Assembly: GCA_963693085.1 (NCBI GenBank) | Contig: OY856412.1 | Coordinates: forward strand, 1,063,724,744-1,063,788,743 | DNA from: Alisma plantago-aquatica | Taxonomy: Eukaryota > Streptophyta > Magnoliopsida > Alismatales > Alismataceae | DNA length: 64,000 nt | Direction: 5' to 3' | Shown here: in pieces, positions 38,303 through 49,383 of the stretch | How the letters are laid out: each line of letters opens with the position of its first letter | Position numbering within the stretch: the first letter of the stretch is position 1 | Program-made: the position numbers and the translations under genes | Notes under the pieces: model-generated | Told to the model about the DNA's origin: nothing | The model's database searches: none | The model's input: the letters and a program-made list of their open reading frames with translations, nothing else

Positions 38303-39760
38303 TGAAAAACACTAGAGGTGGGGTGAATAGAGTTTTAAAACAATTTTTAGCAATTATTTAACTCAAACAACCAATCACAAAATATTGGATAAGGGGACAA
38401 GGATTTAGAGTGGTTCCAACTTTAGCAAATACTAAAGTTGTCAGTCCACTACCCGGTTGCTTACCCAACCGGGATTTGGAAAGAAATTAATTTTATTACC
38501 TCGCAAGGAATTTACATAAAATTATAATTCCTTTCCCTAAACCCTTCAAGAAGCCTTCACCTAGAAGTAATCGCACCAACCTTGAAGCATCCTTCACCTA
38601 GAAGTAATTACACCAACCTCGAAGCAGCCTTCCTCTTGAAGTAGCTTCCCGTTGCAATAGCCTTCTTGAAGTAGCTTCCCGTTGCGATAGCCTTCTTGAA
38701 GTAGCTTGAAGTCCACCTTCTCCTCCGAGAAGAACCTTCTCCAATTCGTAGCCTCCAACCCTAGGAGTAGCAAGGAGAATACAAAGAATAAAAGGAACAA
38801 GAAGGAAAATAGAAAATACAACTTATCCTTTTAAGCACATGGCTTGATTTGCCTATATCAAGCGTATTGATCTCCTAACCAATGAGTGTAGAAGTGTAAG
38901 TGTTGTGGAAAGAAGATGCTAGCTTATAGGATACGAAATTAGAGCAATGGGAAAGAATAGCCAATGTAGGAATTTGCTCTATTGCTCAAAACAGATTGCA
39001 AATGTAATTGCTTGCTCAAAGAGTACTCAAGTGTGTAAAAGGTGTATTTGGGTGTCCTATGGCTTGTCCTATTTATAGGAATGGCCTATGGATGCTTAAG
39101 GACGTTCTAGACAACTTCTAGGGGTTTCTAAGTGCTTAACTAGCTGTTAGATACAAGTTTGTTGCTTTAGCAACGGCTAATTAATTTACTCTGCAGTTAC
39201 TGTCAGAGTTCATCTCGGTCGAGGAATGGTAGACCGAGATACCTACTCGGTCGAAGTTTTGTCGACCGACAGGCTCTCTGGATCAAGTGATTTGCAACGT
39301 CTATCTCCAACTGCCAACTACCTTGTCAGTTGTGTCTAACGGCTACTTTGGATCTTTCTCAGTCGAGAAGATTGTCGACCGAGAGTGTCTCGGTCGAAGA
39401 GTTTGGTCGACTGAGATTGACCCTGTTTCAATCTTTCAATTTAGGCACTAAGTATATGTATGAGTGTGCATATGTGATCCTATTTGAAGGAGATGACCTA
39501 TCTAAGTGTGGTGATTGGCTAGGGAAGATCTAACGCTTGATTTACATGAAATCTAAGTACTTGTACATTATATATTTGTACAAGTTTACAGTTGATTACA
39601 TTTCATGATATTTACAATCATTCAAGCATATAGATTCCCTAGAGCTTTGTCATCCACCTTATTCCTGCAACACTCAAGTAGCATCGTTAGATCAACAAGA
39701 ATGAAATGTTTGTCATCATCGAAACAAAGGGATTTATCATAATGTCCAATTTATCCAACA
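38303..39760 (-). repeat. 3' LTR of the Sirevirus-type element
   Basis: Ends TGTTGG...TTTTTCA on the element strand. A minus-strand TATA box CCTATAAATAGG is at about 39068-39080. It carries a short tandem repeat of GAAGTAGCTTCCCGTTGC (about 38637-38705) and four GGTCGA hairpin modules between 39214 and 39420. The open frame at 38594-38821 is a by-product of the short repeats. Confidence 0.92.
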
Positions 39761-41262
39761 ATCTCCCCCTTTTTGAAGATGACAAACATTTCATAAATAT
39801 GAAATAAGGAAATATAAAGCATGTGAGTTTCATACCTGAAGATTACCTTTTGTAGCCATTCTTGTTTTGCAAGTGTGTGTTGGCCATCAAGATGAAACTC
39901 ATTTATATTTTAGATTTTATATTCTTTCTCCCCCTTTGTCATTTCAAAAAGATATCCAAGTTGAATATTTCATATATTCTTTCTCCCCCTTAATTTTATA
40001 CTATGCTCCCCCTTAAATAGATATTCTATTAGGAACATGGATTTAATATCATTTTTGTCTAATTTAGCCACAATTTGTTTTCTCAATCATTTGCAAAGGA
40101 TGTTAAGCCTTGAAATGATATGAGATTCCTTTAAGCTTATAATGAATTTATATTGATTTCTCATCTATCAAGGGATGTTAAGCCCTAAATTAAATGAGAA
40201 TCCTTTAATCTTAGAGTACATAAAAATGTCTCTAAATACAAGGGATGTTAAGCCCTGATTTGTTTAGAGAGTTCCTTTAAGTACAAAGTATATCATTTAT
40301 ATGATATTCATAGATTTCTTCATAACTAAGAGTAAAAATACTAAGGTCATAACAAGCTCCAAAATATGTTTACAATGTTTTTGTAAGCTTCTTAATCAAA
40401 TAATCAAATTTGTTTGTATGAGCTCCCCCTTAATCTTACCATTTAAGCAAAAACTTCTAAGGTCATAGATGATTTTAAATTTTGATTTTGACCTTTATCA
40501 AAAGTATGCTAAGATTAAGTACAATAAAAATGATGTCCAAATAAGCATTTTGTCAAAGCTTATTTTAGGTCGTCCTTGACTACGACCATAGAGCCCCTTG
40601 GTCAAATTACATTTCAACCAAGAGGCATAAATTGCAGATTTCCAATTAAGCATTCATATCAATTTTTGATGCATGTTTAAGTGATACTCAATATAAAAAC
40701 ATGAAAGCACGATGAATATTTCAAATCTTTTAAAGATACCAATTGAAAATTTTTTATAACATTGTGCTCTTTGCAAGCATTTCTAAGAGATATATCACCA
40801 ATGAATCATTTTGCTTGCCTATGTAATGATAGAACAATAAAAGCATATAATGGTAAAACAGAAATTGCCTTTAAACTAAGCATAATTTTAGTTTTTGACT
40901 TAAATTATTAGAGAATAAACCAAATTAATCTCATATAAACTTTCAAGGATGATTTCCATGATTTATACTTTATTGTACAGTCATTAATCACAAATAGATA
41001 GAAATTTTGATCAATTTCAAAAGAATTCAGTAATTTTACAGCAGTCTGAAAATTAGTGACATGCTCGGTCGACAATTTCTTGACCGAATGTTCACTCGGT
41101 CGACAGATTCTCGACCGACCAAGTTTCTGGAATATGTTCAGAACTCTTAATCGATTTCAAGCAAAAGAGATTATGCAAACTAGAGCTCGATTGTGTTGAG
41201 ATAAGACATTATGATATCAAGAATCAGTTTAGGTCAAATCTCAACTAGTTAATTTTAAGCTA
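39761..41262 (-). other. Non-coding 3' internal region with several polypurine-tract-like motifs
   Basis: On the element strand, GGGGGAG-type purine blocks occur at about 39767, 39929, 39982, 40006 and 40422, the first being the functional polypurine tract. Multiple such tracts are a known feature of Sireviruses. Two GGTCGA hairpins lie at about 41064-41125. No coding motifs are found where pol would be expected. Confidence 0.6.
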
Positions 41263-42918
41263 CTAAGTTTTAGGAATCCAAGCTAACTCATCATTCTTTT
41301 TCTTATATGGGCATGAAAATGAATAATGTCCAAGACGCATGCAATAATGACAACTAATAGCGTCAACTTCATTTCTCTTTCTAGGAATTGTGTTCCTAGG
41401 TACAAATATAATCTTAGTCTTGGATGCTTGAACTCTTTTGGGTTTATTTCTCCTTGGATCATATCCTAATCCTCTTCTTCCATTATAACTAGAGGAAATT
41501 TTCAGAATATTTTCAAGCATGTCATTTCCTCTTAACTCATTTACATTTCTTTGTAACTTAGCAATATCTTTCTTTGCTTGTTCTAAATCGGATACTAGAG
41601 AGTTTCTTTCTTTAACAACCTCATCATAATCTAAATGTGAACATAGAATAGGTTGTTTCTGAAGATCATTCACTTGAGTTTGCAAGTTTAACTTTTCGAA
41701 GGAAAGAAGATTGCAATTAGCTTCTACTGATTTTAACTTAAGATCATAATCTTCATTTTCCTTTTTTAGATATTCATTTTTGGATACAAGAGCAAGAAGT
41801 TTAGCATTTAAATCTTTATTTGATTTCTTAAGTTTCTTCTTGCACTCAATATATTTCTCATGAGTATCTTGAAGACTAGCAATTAGATCTTCTTTTGGTA
41901 GATCATAAAGACTTACCTCTTCTTCGTCTTCATTTGTTGTAGCAATGAGGCATTCTACTTCTCCTTTTCCATCATCACTATCATCACTTGAATCATCCCA
42001 TGCAGATCGATATGCTCTTTCTTTCTTTTTGTGAGATGATTTCTTCCCTTTCTTGAGTGTTGGACAATCACCTTTCATATGTCCCTTCTTACCATATTCA
42101 AAGCACCTGGAAGAAGAAACACTAGAAGTTTTATTAGTTTTAAAACTTTTATATTGCTTACCATTTACAATGAGAGTTTCTTCTTCGATATCATCTTCAC
42201 TTGTGTCATGATTGTCTTTAGTTGATGCTTTGAATGCAATATCCTTCTTTTTCCCATGTTGACGTTCACGTTCTCTCCTTTCTTCCTCTTCTAAAGTTGC
42301 CTCATGAGCTTCTAGATTCCCAATGAGTTGCTCCATTTTCAGTTTAGTGAGATCATTAGCTTCTTCAATGGATGTCACCTTGGGCTTGTATTTGGGAGGA
42401 AGTGATCGAAGTACCTTTGATACCTGGTCTTCTTCAAGAACGGTTTTTCCTAATGCATTCAAACCATTAACAATAGAAGAGAATTTTGCAAACATTTCAC
42501 TAATGGATTCATTCGGATCCATACGAAAGTGTTCAAATTTCTGTTTAAGCATACTAATCTTAGAATTCTTAACTTGAACCGTACCTTAATAGGTTATGGA
42601 CAATCTATGCCATATTTCATAGGCTGTTTCACAGTTTGATATTCTATTAAATTCTCCTACTGAAATTGAACAGTAAAGGATACTTACAGCCTTTGCATTC
42701 ATTTGAGCCGATTTTACCGTGTTTGCATCCCAATCTGCATATTGTATTTGAGGAAGCTCGTATGGGGTTGACATCATTCTCCATAAGTCCCAATTGATGC
42801 CTTGGAAGTAAAACTGCATCCTTCTCTTCCAATATTGGTAGTTTGTTCCATCAAACACCGGTGGCCTAGTAACGAATGTCCCTTCGAGGTTAAGGTTGTT
42901 GAGCATTTCGTCCCCCAT
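41263..42918 (-). pseudogene. gag: Sirevirus-type gag
   Basis: The frame begins MGDEMLNNLNLEG at 42918. It has the copia gag core of the UBN2 type (PPVFDGTNYQYWKRRM; later FAKFSSIVNGLNALG), a zinc knuckle CX2CX4HX4C variant in which the second cysteine is Tyr (CFEYGKKGHMKGDC), a long acidic and coiled-coil-like middle, and a second zinc knuckle near the end (CHYCMRLGHYSFSC), a Sirevirus trait. One in-frame TAA (42586-42588) breaks it; the frame continues at 42585. It ends DELAWIPKT at 41263, where pol would normally follow. Gag would form the virus-like particle. The loss of the knuckle cysteine and the stop suggest it no longer works. Confidence 0.85.
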
Positions 42919-42951
42919 TCTTCAAGACCTTGTTAGGGTTCCTTGAAGCCT

Positions 42952-42963
42952 GCTCTGATACCA
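42952..42963 (-). other. Primer-binding site, initiator methionine tRNA
   Basis: TGGTATCAGAGC on the minus strand, two bases from the LTR end at 42966. This is the standard primer site of copia elements. Confidence 0.9.
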
Positions 42964-42965
42964 AT

Positions 42966-44422
42966 TGAAAAACACTAGAGGGGGGGTGAATAGAGTTTTA
43001 AAACAATTTTTAACAATTATTTAACTCAAACAACCAATCACAAAATATTGGACAAGGGGATAAGGATTTATAGTGGTTCCAACTTTAGCAAATACTAAAG
43101 TTGTCAGTCCACTACCCGATTGCTTACCCAACCGGGATTTGGAAAGAAATTAATTTTATTACCTCGCAAAGACTTTACATAAAATTACAATTCCTTTCCC
43201 TAAACCCTTCAAGCAGCCTTCACCTAGAAGTAATCGCACCAACCTTGAAGCAGCCTTCACCTAGAAGTAATTGCACCAACCTCGAAGCAGCCTTCCTCCT
43301 GAAGTAGCTTCCCGTTGCAATAGCCTTCTTGAAGTAGCTTCCCGTTGCGATAGCCTTCTTGAAGTAGCTTGAAGTCCACCTTCTCCTCCGAGAAGAACCT
43401 TCTCCAATTCGTAGCCTCCAACCCTAGGAGTATCAAGGAGAATACAAAGAATAAAAGGAACAAGAAGGAAAATAGAAAATACAACTTATCCTTTTAAGCA
43501 CAAGGCTTGATTTGCCTATATCAAGCGTATTGATCTCCTAACCAATGAGTGTAGAAGTGTAAGTGTTGTGGAAAGAAGATGCTAGCTTATAGGACACGAA
43601 ATTAGAGCAATGGGAATGAATAGCCAATGTAGGAATTTGCTCTATTGCTCAAAACAGATTGCAAATGTAATTGCTTGCTCAAAGAGTACTCAAGTGTGTA
43701 AAAGGTGTATTTGGGTGTCCTATGGCTTTTCCTATTTATAGGAATGGCCTATGGATGCTTAAGGACGTTCTAGACAACTTCTAGGGGTTTCTAAGTGCTT
43801 AACTAGCCGTTAGATACAAGTTTGTTGGTTTAGCAACGACTAATTAATTTACTCTGCAGTTGCTGTCAGAGTTCATCTCGGTCGAGGAATGGTCGACCGA
43901 GATACCTACTCAGTCGAAGTTTTATCGACCGACAGGCTCTCTGGATCAAGTGATTTGCAACGTCTATCTCAACTGCCAACTACCTTGTCAGTTGTGTCTA
44001 ACGGCTACTTTGGATCTTTCTCAGTCGAGAAGATTGTCGACCGAGAGTGTCTCGGTCGAAGAGTTTGGTCGACCGAGATTGACCCTGTTTCAATCTTTCA
44101 ATTTAGGCACCAAGTATATGTATGAGTGTGCATATGTGATCCAATTTGAAGGAGATGACCTATCTAAGTGTGGTGATTGGCTAGGGAAGATCTAACGCTT
44201 GATTTACATGAAATCTAAGTACTTGTACATTATATATTTGTACAAGTTTACAGTTGATTACATTTCATGATATTTATAATCATTCAAGCATATAGAATCC
44301 CTAGAGCTTTGTCATCCACCTTATTCCTGCAACACTCAAGTAGCATCATTAGATCAACAAGAATGAAATGTTTGTCATCATCAAAACAAAGGGATTTATC
44401 ATAATGTCCAATTTATCCAACA
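42966..44422 (-). repeat. 5' LTR of the Sirevirus-type element
   Basis: Nearly identical to 38303-39760, with the same TATA box, 29-base tandem repeat and hairpin modules (about 43876-44080). One hairpin is more perfect here (GGTCGACCGAG where the other copy has GGTAGACCGAG), showing independent decay. Confidence 0.92.
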
Positions 44423-44652
44423 CATTTTTTAGTAGGAGAGGAACATTGTTGGGGTTTCAAAGATAGTTTCAAGAAATCATAATACTTAATTAAATCCTCA
44501 AATTAAAGTATATGGGAAATTGAGCATAAAGGTGACCAAATAGGAGTTTAACAACACTCAATCCAAGCAATTGATATCTAAAATTAGAGAAATGATTATT
44601 ATAGAGCAAGGAAGAGAAAAATCAAAGAGAGAGAAAAACCATGGTTGTCACA

Positions 44653-46659
44653 CTATCTCTCTCCTACTTGTATGACTCTTATGTTGTAGGTTGAATGAAC
44701 ATTATTTCTTATGAATGTTGTGATATCTCAATGTTGCATAGGGTGATGACTATGATCCCTTATGAGGCATGATGAGATAATGATGACGTGCATGATCTAT
44801 GTGATTAGGTTTTATGACCTAGTAGAGTCCTTGTGCCTAGTTTGAGGAAATATCCTCTATTGATGTTATGAGGGGTGGTTTTTCCATGATGACATGATAA
44901 AGGTGATGGCCTAGTCTAAGGTAGTGTGACAATATCATTATCATGTGGTGATACGATCAACTTTATCTACAGGGTGGTCCATTATGATCCAGAATCATAA
45001 TGGACCATCACAATTGAAGATGCACAATCATGTCTCAAATCCTGGAGTTCATACCTCACCTAAAAAGGGGGCGGTTGGGTGTAAAACCAATTGTATAGTC
45101 CGTAACTTAAAGCATCTGCTATATAATTAATTATAACACACCTGTCAACCAAATGGATATAAGCAAAACACATGTGTTTCAGTTACCCCCTACCAAACAT
45201 TTTATTTTAGTATCAATGCATTAAGTTCAAATTATGTGCTTCTTAAATTATACTTTGCACTCTTTTTATACACCTTTAGTCTCTTCATCTAAGAAAGTAC
45301 CAAATAGGCAATTTATTGTAGAAAAAGTGCACGATACTCTTTTCTTACCAATTTTTATGTCAGAAAGTACATATAAACCACACAGTACACATTTTATACT
45401 GAAAGAATACATGTTTTAGACATAGTACAAAATAACACATGCCTATACAAAAAGAAATTGACAGTGTGATCTTTTTCGGCTGTTGTTGAGCTTTTTAGCC
45501 TATAAGGAAAATATTTTTTACAATTAATAATTAAACAAAATTAATATTTTTATATAACAATTATTTCAAAGTTTATTTCAGAATTTGTGTATTAATATCC
45601 ATATCTGTATGAAACCATTTGTTGTGTTAATTTTCGTACTCCAACCATCTTCTCAGACAAGGCCTCTTTAGCCCTAGGGTTTGAATGACATGAACCCCTT
45701 CACTGATATAGGATGCCTCCCTCCCCTGGCCATCTAGCCCACAATGATGACCCCACCTCTAAAAAATGAAAAGTCCCCTATATATGGGCCTCACCAATGT
45801 TCGAGTATTGGCTTTGCCAATGGCCGTTAGGCCACTAGTCTTTGGTGTCCTGGTCCAACTTTGTGATTTAAACCCACCCCTAGTCAGATGTTTCTCCAAC
45901 TACAATCATTAGATAGTAAATACATTTCAAAGACCAGTCTTTACAATGTTGTTTAGTTCTTATTTTATCCATGATGGTGGCTTGCAACAAAAAAAGGAAG
46001 GACACATTCTTCCTGAAAAAATTGTGGGCATCTTCTTGCCCCACAAATTTACCAATGCATTTGATGGCCAGTCGCATTATATATTATTTTTACATGTGTC
46101 AGGTTGCCACTTCATTTAGCAAGGACATGCAGATCAAAGAGGGTCATGTAATTGTGTTTTAAATCACTAGGAAGTGATTGTCTAACAATTGGTTGACCAC
46201 ACTGATGTTCAAACATGGAGCATCTAGATGTGACCTAGTATAGAAATAAAGTTCATAGTACATTATAAACCATGAAGAGACATCTTCAAATCAATGTTGT
46301 GCATTGTATTGACATGGTATGGTCATTTTCTTATAGCCACGTATGTCTTAAATATTTGGGAAGACTTATTGCATCATGATGACTCATTTTTTGTTGTAGA
46401 CTCCCTTTTTATAACCACACCCTTCTATTTTTCTTGAAAAGAAAGTAGTTCTTAACTTTGACGAGGATTAGATATTTGGTCAAACATTGGATGATACCGC
46501 AAGACATAAAATTTCTACAAATTATATATATAACTTTCATTTTAAATATGATGTGTTCTATTTTGTCACTTCTTTTGGATTTTAGACTAGACATCATATA
46601 TTATATATAGAACAACATATGAAAATTTCATGAAAAAATAAAAACATTTTCCGTGCTTA
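44653..46659. other. Unassigned; may include the left part of the second CACTA element
   Basis: No coding motif or repeat boundary is evident. The first 350 bases are rich in ATGAT words, like other gypsy LTR flanks here. The left terminus of the element ending at 53437 was not found. Confidence 0.3.
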
Positions 46660-48500
46660 TATTTATAGACATCTGTCCAGGAAGATACAATTTCCCTTTC
46701 AGGAGGTAGTGTTATTGGAACATACAATTATACACTTCAATCACGTCTTTTATGGCATTTCTTTGACTCTATTACTTCTTTTTATAGTGAATGGACAAAG
46801 AGAAAACCTTAGATATTCCCCTCAAACATCATTGAGGAATGACAAAATCTCTCCTCTAGAAGGTATATTTGTTCTAACTTAACTTTGCTGCATTTAACTC
46901 TTGAATTTATGTAGATGTGTCATTCACACCATATATGTCTATCATACATAGTGAGTGAACGAAGACAACTATCTGGATCTTCATTGCATACATCTATCTA
47001 GGAAGATACAATTTCCCTTTCATGAGGTAGTGTTATTGGAACATACAATTATACACTTCAACCACGTCTTTTTGATGGCATTGTTCATATTCCATTTCTT
47101 CTTGTTATAGTGAATGGACAAAGAGAAAACCTTAGATATTCCCCTCAAATATCATTGAGGAATGACAGAATCTCCCCTCTAGAAGGTATATTTGTTCCAA
47201 CAAAACTTTGTTGTATTTAACTCTTGAATTTATGTAAATTTGTCATTCACACCATACATGTCTATCATACATAGTGAGTGAACAAAGACAACCATCTAGA
47301 TCTTCATTGCATACATCCATCCAAGAAGATACAATTTCCCTTTCAGGAGGTAGTGTTATTGGAACATACAATTGTACACTACCATAACATCTTTTTTGAT
47401 GGCATTTTTTGACTCCATTACTTCTTGTTATAGTGAATGGAGAAAGACAAAATCTTAGGAATTCACTTCAAACATCATTGAGGACTGACCACATATCCCC
47501 TCTAGAAGGTATATTTGTTCCAACTAAACTTTGCTCCATTTAACTCTTGAATTTATGTAGATGTTTCATTCACTCTGTATATGTCTATCATACATAGTGA
47601 GTGAACAAAGACATCTATCTATATCTTCATTGCATACATCTGTCCAAGAAGATACAATTTCCCTTTCAGGAAGTAGTGTTATTGGAACATATAATTGTAC
47701 ACTTCAATAACGTCTTTTTTGATCGCATTTTTTGACTCATTTACTTCTTGTTATAGTGAATGGAGAAAGACAAAATATTAGGAATTCACTTCAAACATCA
47801 TTGAGGACTGACCGCATCTCCCCTCTAGATGGTATATTTATTCCAACTAAACTTTGTTGCATTTAACTCTTGAATTTATGTAGATGTGTCATTCACACCG
47901 TATATGTGTATCATACATAGTGAGTGAACAAAGACAGCTATCTAGATCTTCAGTGCATACATCTATCCAGCAAGATACAATTTCCCTTTCAGGAGGTAGT
48001 GTTATTGGAACATACAATTGTACACTTCAATAAAGTCTTTTTTATGGCATTTTTTGACTCCATTACTTCTTGTTATAGTGAATGGAGAAAGACAAAATCT
48101 TAGGAATTCACTTCAAACATCATTGAGGACTGACCGCATCTCCCCTCTAGAAGGTATATTTGTTCCAAATAAACTTTACTCCATTTAACTCTTGAATTTA
48201 TGTAGATGTGTCATTCACACCGTATATGTCTATCATACATAGTGAGTGAACAAAGACAACTATCTAGATCTTCATTGCATACATCTGTCCAAGAAGATAC
48301 AATTTCCCTTTCAGGAGGTAGTGTTATTGGAACATACAATTGTACACTTCAATCACGTATTTTTTGATGGCATTTTTTTGACTCATTACTTCTTGTTATA
48401 GTGAATGGACAAAGACAAAATCTTAGGAATTCACTTCAAACATCATTGAGGACTGACCGGATCTCACCTCTAGAAGGTATATTTGTTCAAACTAAGCTCC
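46660..48500 (+). repeat. Tandem array of about 320-bp units, six copies, each with two small exons
   Basis: Unit landmarks (GAAGATACAATTTCC, or a CAAGATAC variant) are at 46681, 47002, 47335, 47648, 47971 and 48293, giving spacings of 321, 333, 313, 323 and 322. Every unit holds ATACAATTTCCCTTTCAGGAG or near copies followed by GTAGTG. Each also has a 75-base segment (first copy 46788-46862) between TATAG and GTATAT that encodes VNGQRENLRYSPQT-like peptides. Both segments are multiples of three with phase 1-1 borders. A seventh, diverged exon pair follows at 48559-48687. Confidence 0.85.
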
Positions 48501-48558
48501 ATGCAAGAATTCTTTTTGTGTAGAGGAATTCTTTTTACTCCATTAGTTTTTGTTTCAG

Positions 48559-49383
48559 TGAATGAACAAAGACAAAATTTTAGATCTTATATGCAAACAC
48601 CTATGCGGAATGGCAGACTCATCCCTCCAGAAGGTAATATTATCCAAGAAATACAACAAGATAGTCTTCCTCCACATCTAGTAGGAGGTAATATATTTTT
48701 CTTTTTAATTATATTTTACATACTGATCGCTATAGACCATGAATTCGTTACTTTCTTTGCTTGATGTAAATTTTTAATAGATGTTAACACTTGTCACATG
48801 AAAAAGCGACCTACAAGGGGGAGGATTACCTTGAAAGCAGTTGTCCCTATGAATGGTCAAAAACACAAGTGTTATATTCTTGATGATGGAAGAATTGTTG
48901 GTCCTGGAAGACGTAAATTGAGTAATTTTATATGAATTTTAGCCCATAACAACTATCTCTTTCCTATATACAAAGAATGGGGAGTAGATCATGAGTCAAC
49001 CATCAACCGCGTAATGGCTGATGTTCATGTGAGTAGTGTTTTCATATTTTCTTTTTGTGTATTTATGTTTCTGGCCGTGTTTATTACTATATAGACTTTA
49101 GTCTTTTATTTGTTTGAACCACCCTCATATATATTTGTCTTTTTCAACACAGCGTGACTATGACTTCTTCAATATGGATGGGACTCCATTGCTTTCTTAT
49201 GGTGATGTAACTACATTTGTTAAGAAAACAATCAACCAACAACTAAGGGACTTTCGTGCAGAATTGAAACGCAAACTAGATCCTCATGTACCCATTGTTG
49301 AACAAGTACAATCTTTAGATAATCGTGTTCCTCCAGATCATTGGTTGTTATTGATAGAGCTTTGGAGTAAACAACCAAAGATG
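48559..49383 (+). pseudogene. Transposase_24-like (Ptta/En/Spm) protein of the CACTA element
   Basis: Exons read by eye: 48559-48633 (VNEQRQNFRSYMQT), 48649-48687 (IQQDSLPPHLVG), 48781-49028 (KKRPTRGRITLKAV, LDDGRIVGPGRRKLSNF) and 49153-49383 (QQLRDFRAELKRKL, NRVPPDHWLLLIELW). Phases join correctly and donors are good (GTAATA, GTGAGT, GTAAGA). The RGR...D.GR..G....KL..F block and the later LKRKL...NRVPPDHW block fit the Transposase_24 family, the second gene of many plant CACTA elements. An in-frame TGA at 48933-48935 breaks the third exon. The tandem array upstream probably supplied earlier exons of the same gene. Downstream exons are uncertain; one candidate is 52234-52298 (DISSLASNSFGRWL). 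Confidence 0.65.

Larger units (their letters stand above)
38303..44422 (-). mobile_element. Sirevirus-type Ty1/copia element with gag but no pol
   Basis: Two full LTRs (38303-39760 and 42966-44422) flank an internal region of about 3.2 kb. The target duplication CATTT is seen at 38298-38302 and 44423-44427. The primer-binding site TGGTATCAGAGC (minus strand, 42952-42963) sits two bases from the 5' LTR. The polypurine tract AAAAAGGGGGAGAT sits next to the 3' LTR. The LTRs differ at only about 30 of 1457 positions by my count, so this is one of the youngest insertions here. Protease, integrase, reverse transcriptase and RNase H are absent, so it must have relied on an autonomous relative. Confidence 0.9.
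35565..44652 (-). mobile_element. 5' LTR of the gypsy element, interrupted by a Sirevirus
   Basis: On the minus strand the LTR starts TGTGACAACCATGG at 44652, is interrupted by the copia insertion (38303-44422 plus one CATTT), resumes at 38302 and ends GGTTCCATGACA at 35565, two bases before the primer-binding site. Length without the insertion is about 2.96 kb. The part 37190-38302 matches 32165-33225, but 35565-37185 does not match the other LTR. A TA/TG microsatellite lies near 36189-36210. Confidence 0.65.

Noticed and set aside
38594..38821. 75-residue frame with repeated KLLQEGY words (also 43257-43484)
   Set aside because: It is the reading of a short tandem repeat inside both Sirevirus LTRs, not a gene.
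46681..48320. CRISPR-like regular repeats
   Set aside because: Units are about 320 bp and similar along their whole length, with no unique spacers; the setting is a plant CACTA element.
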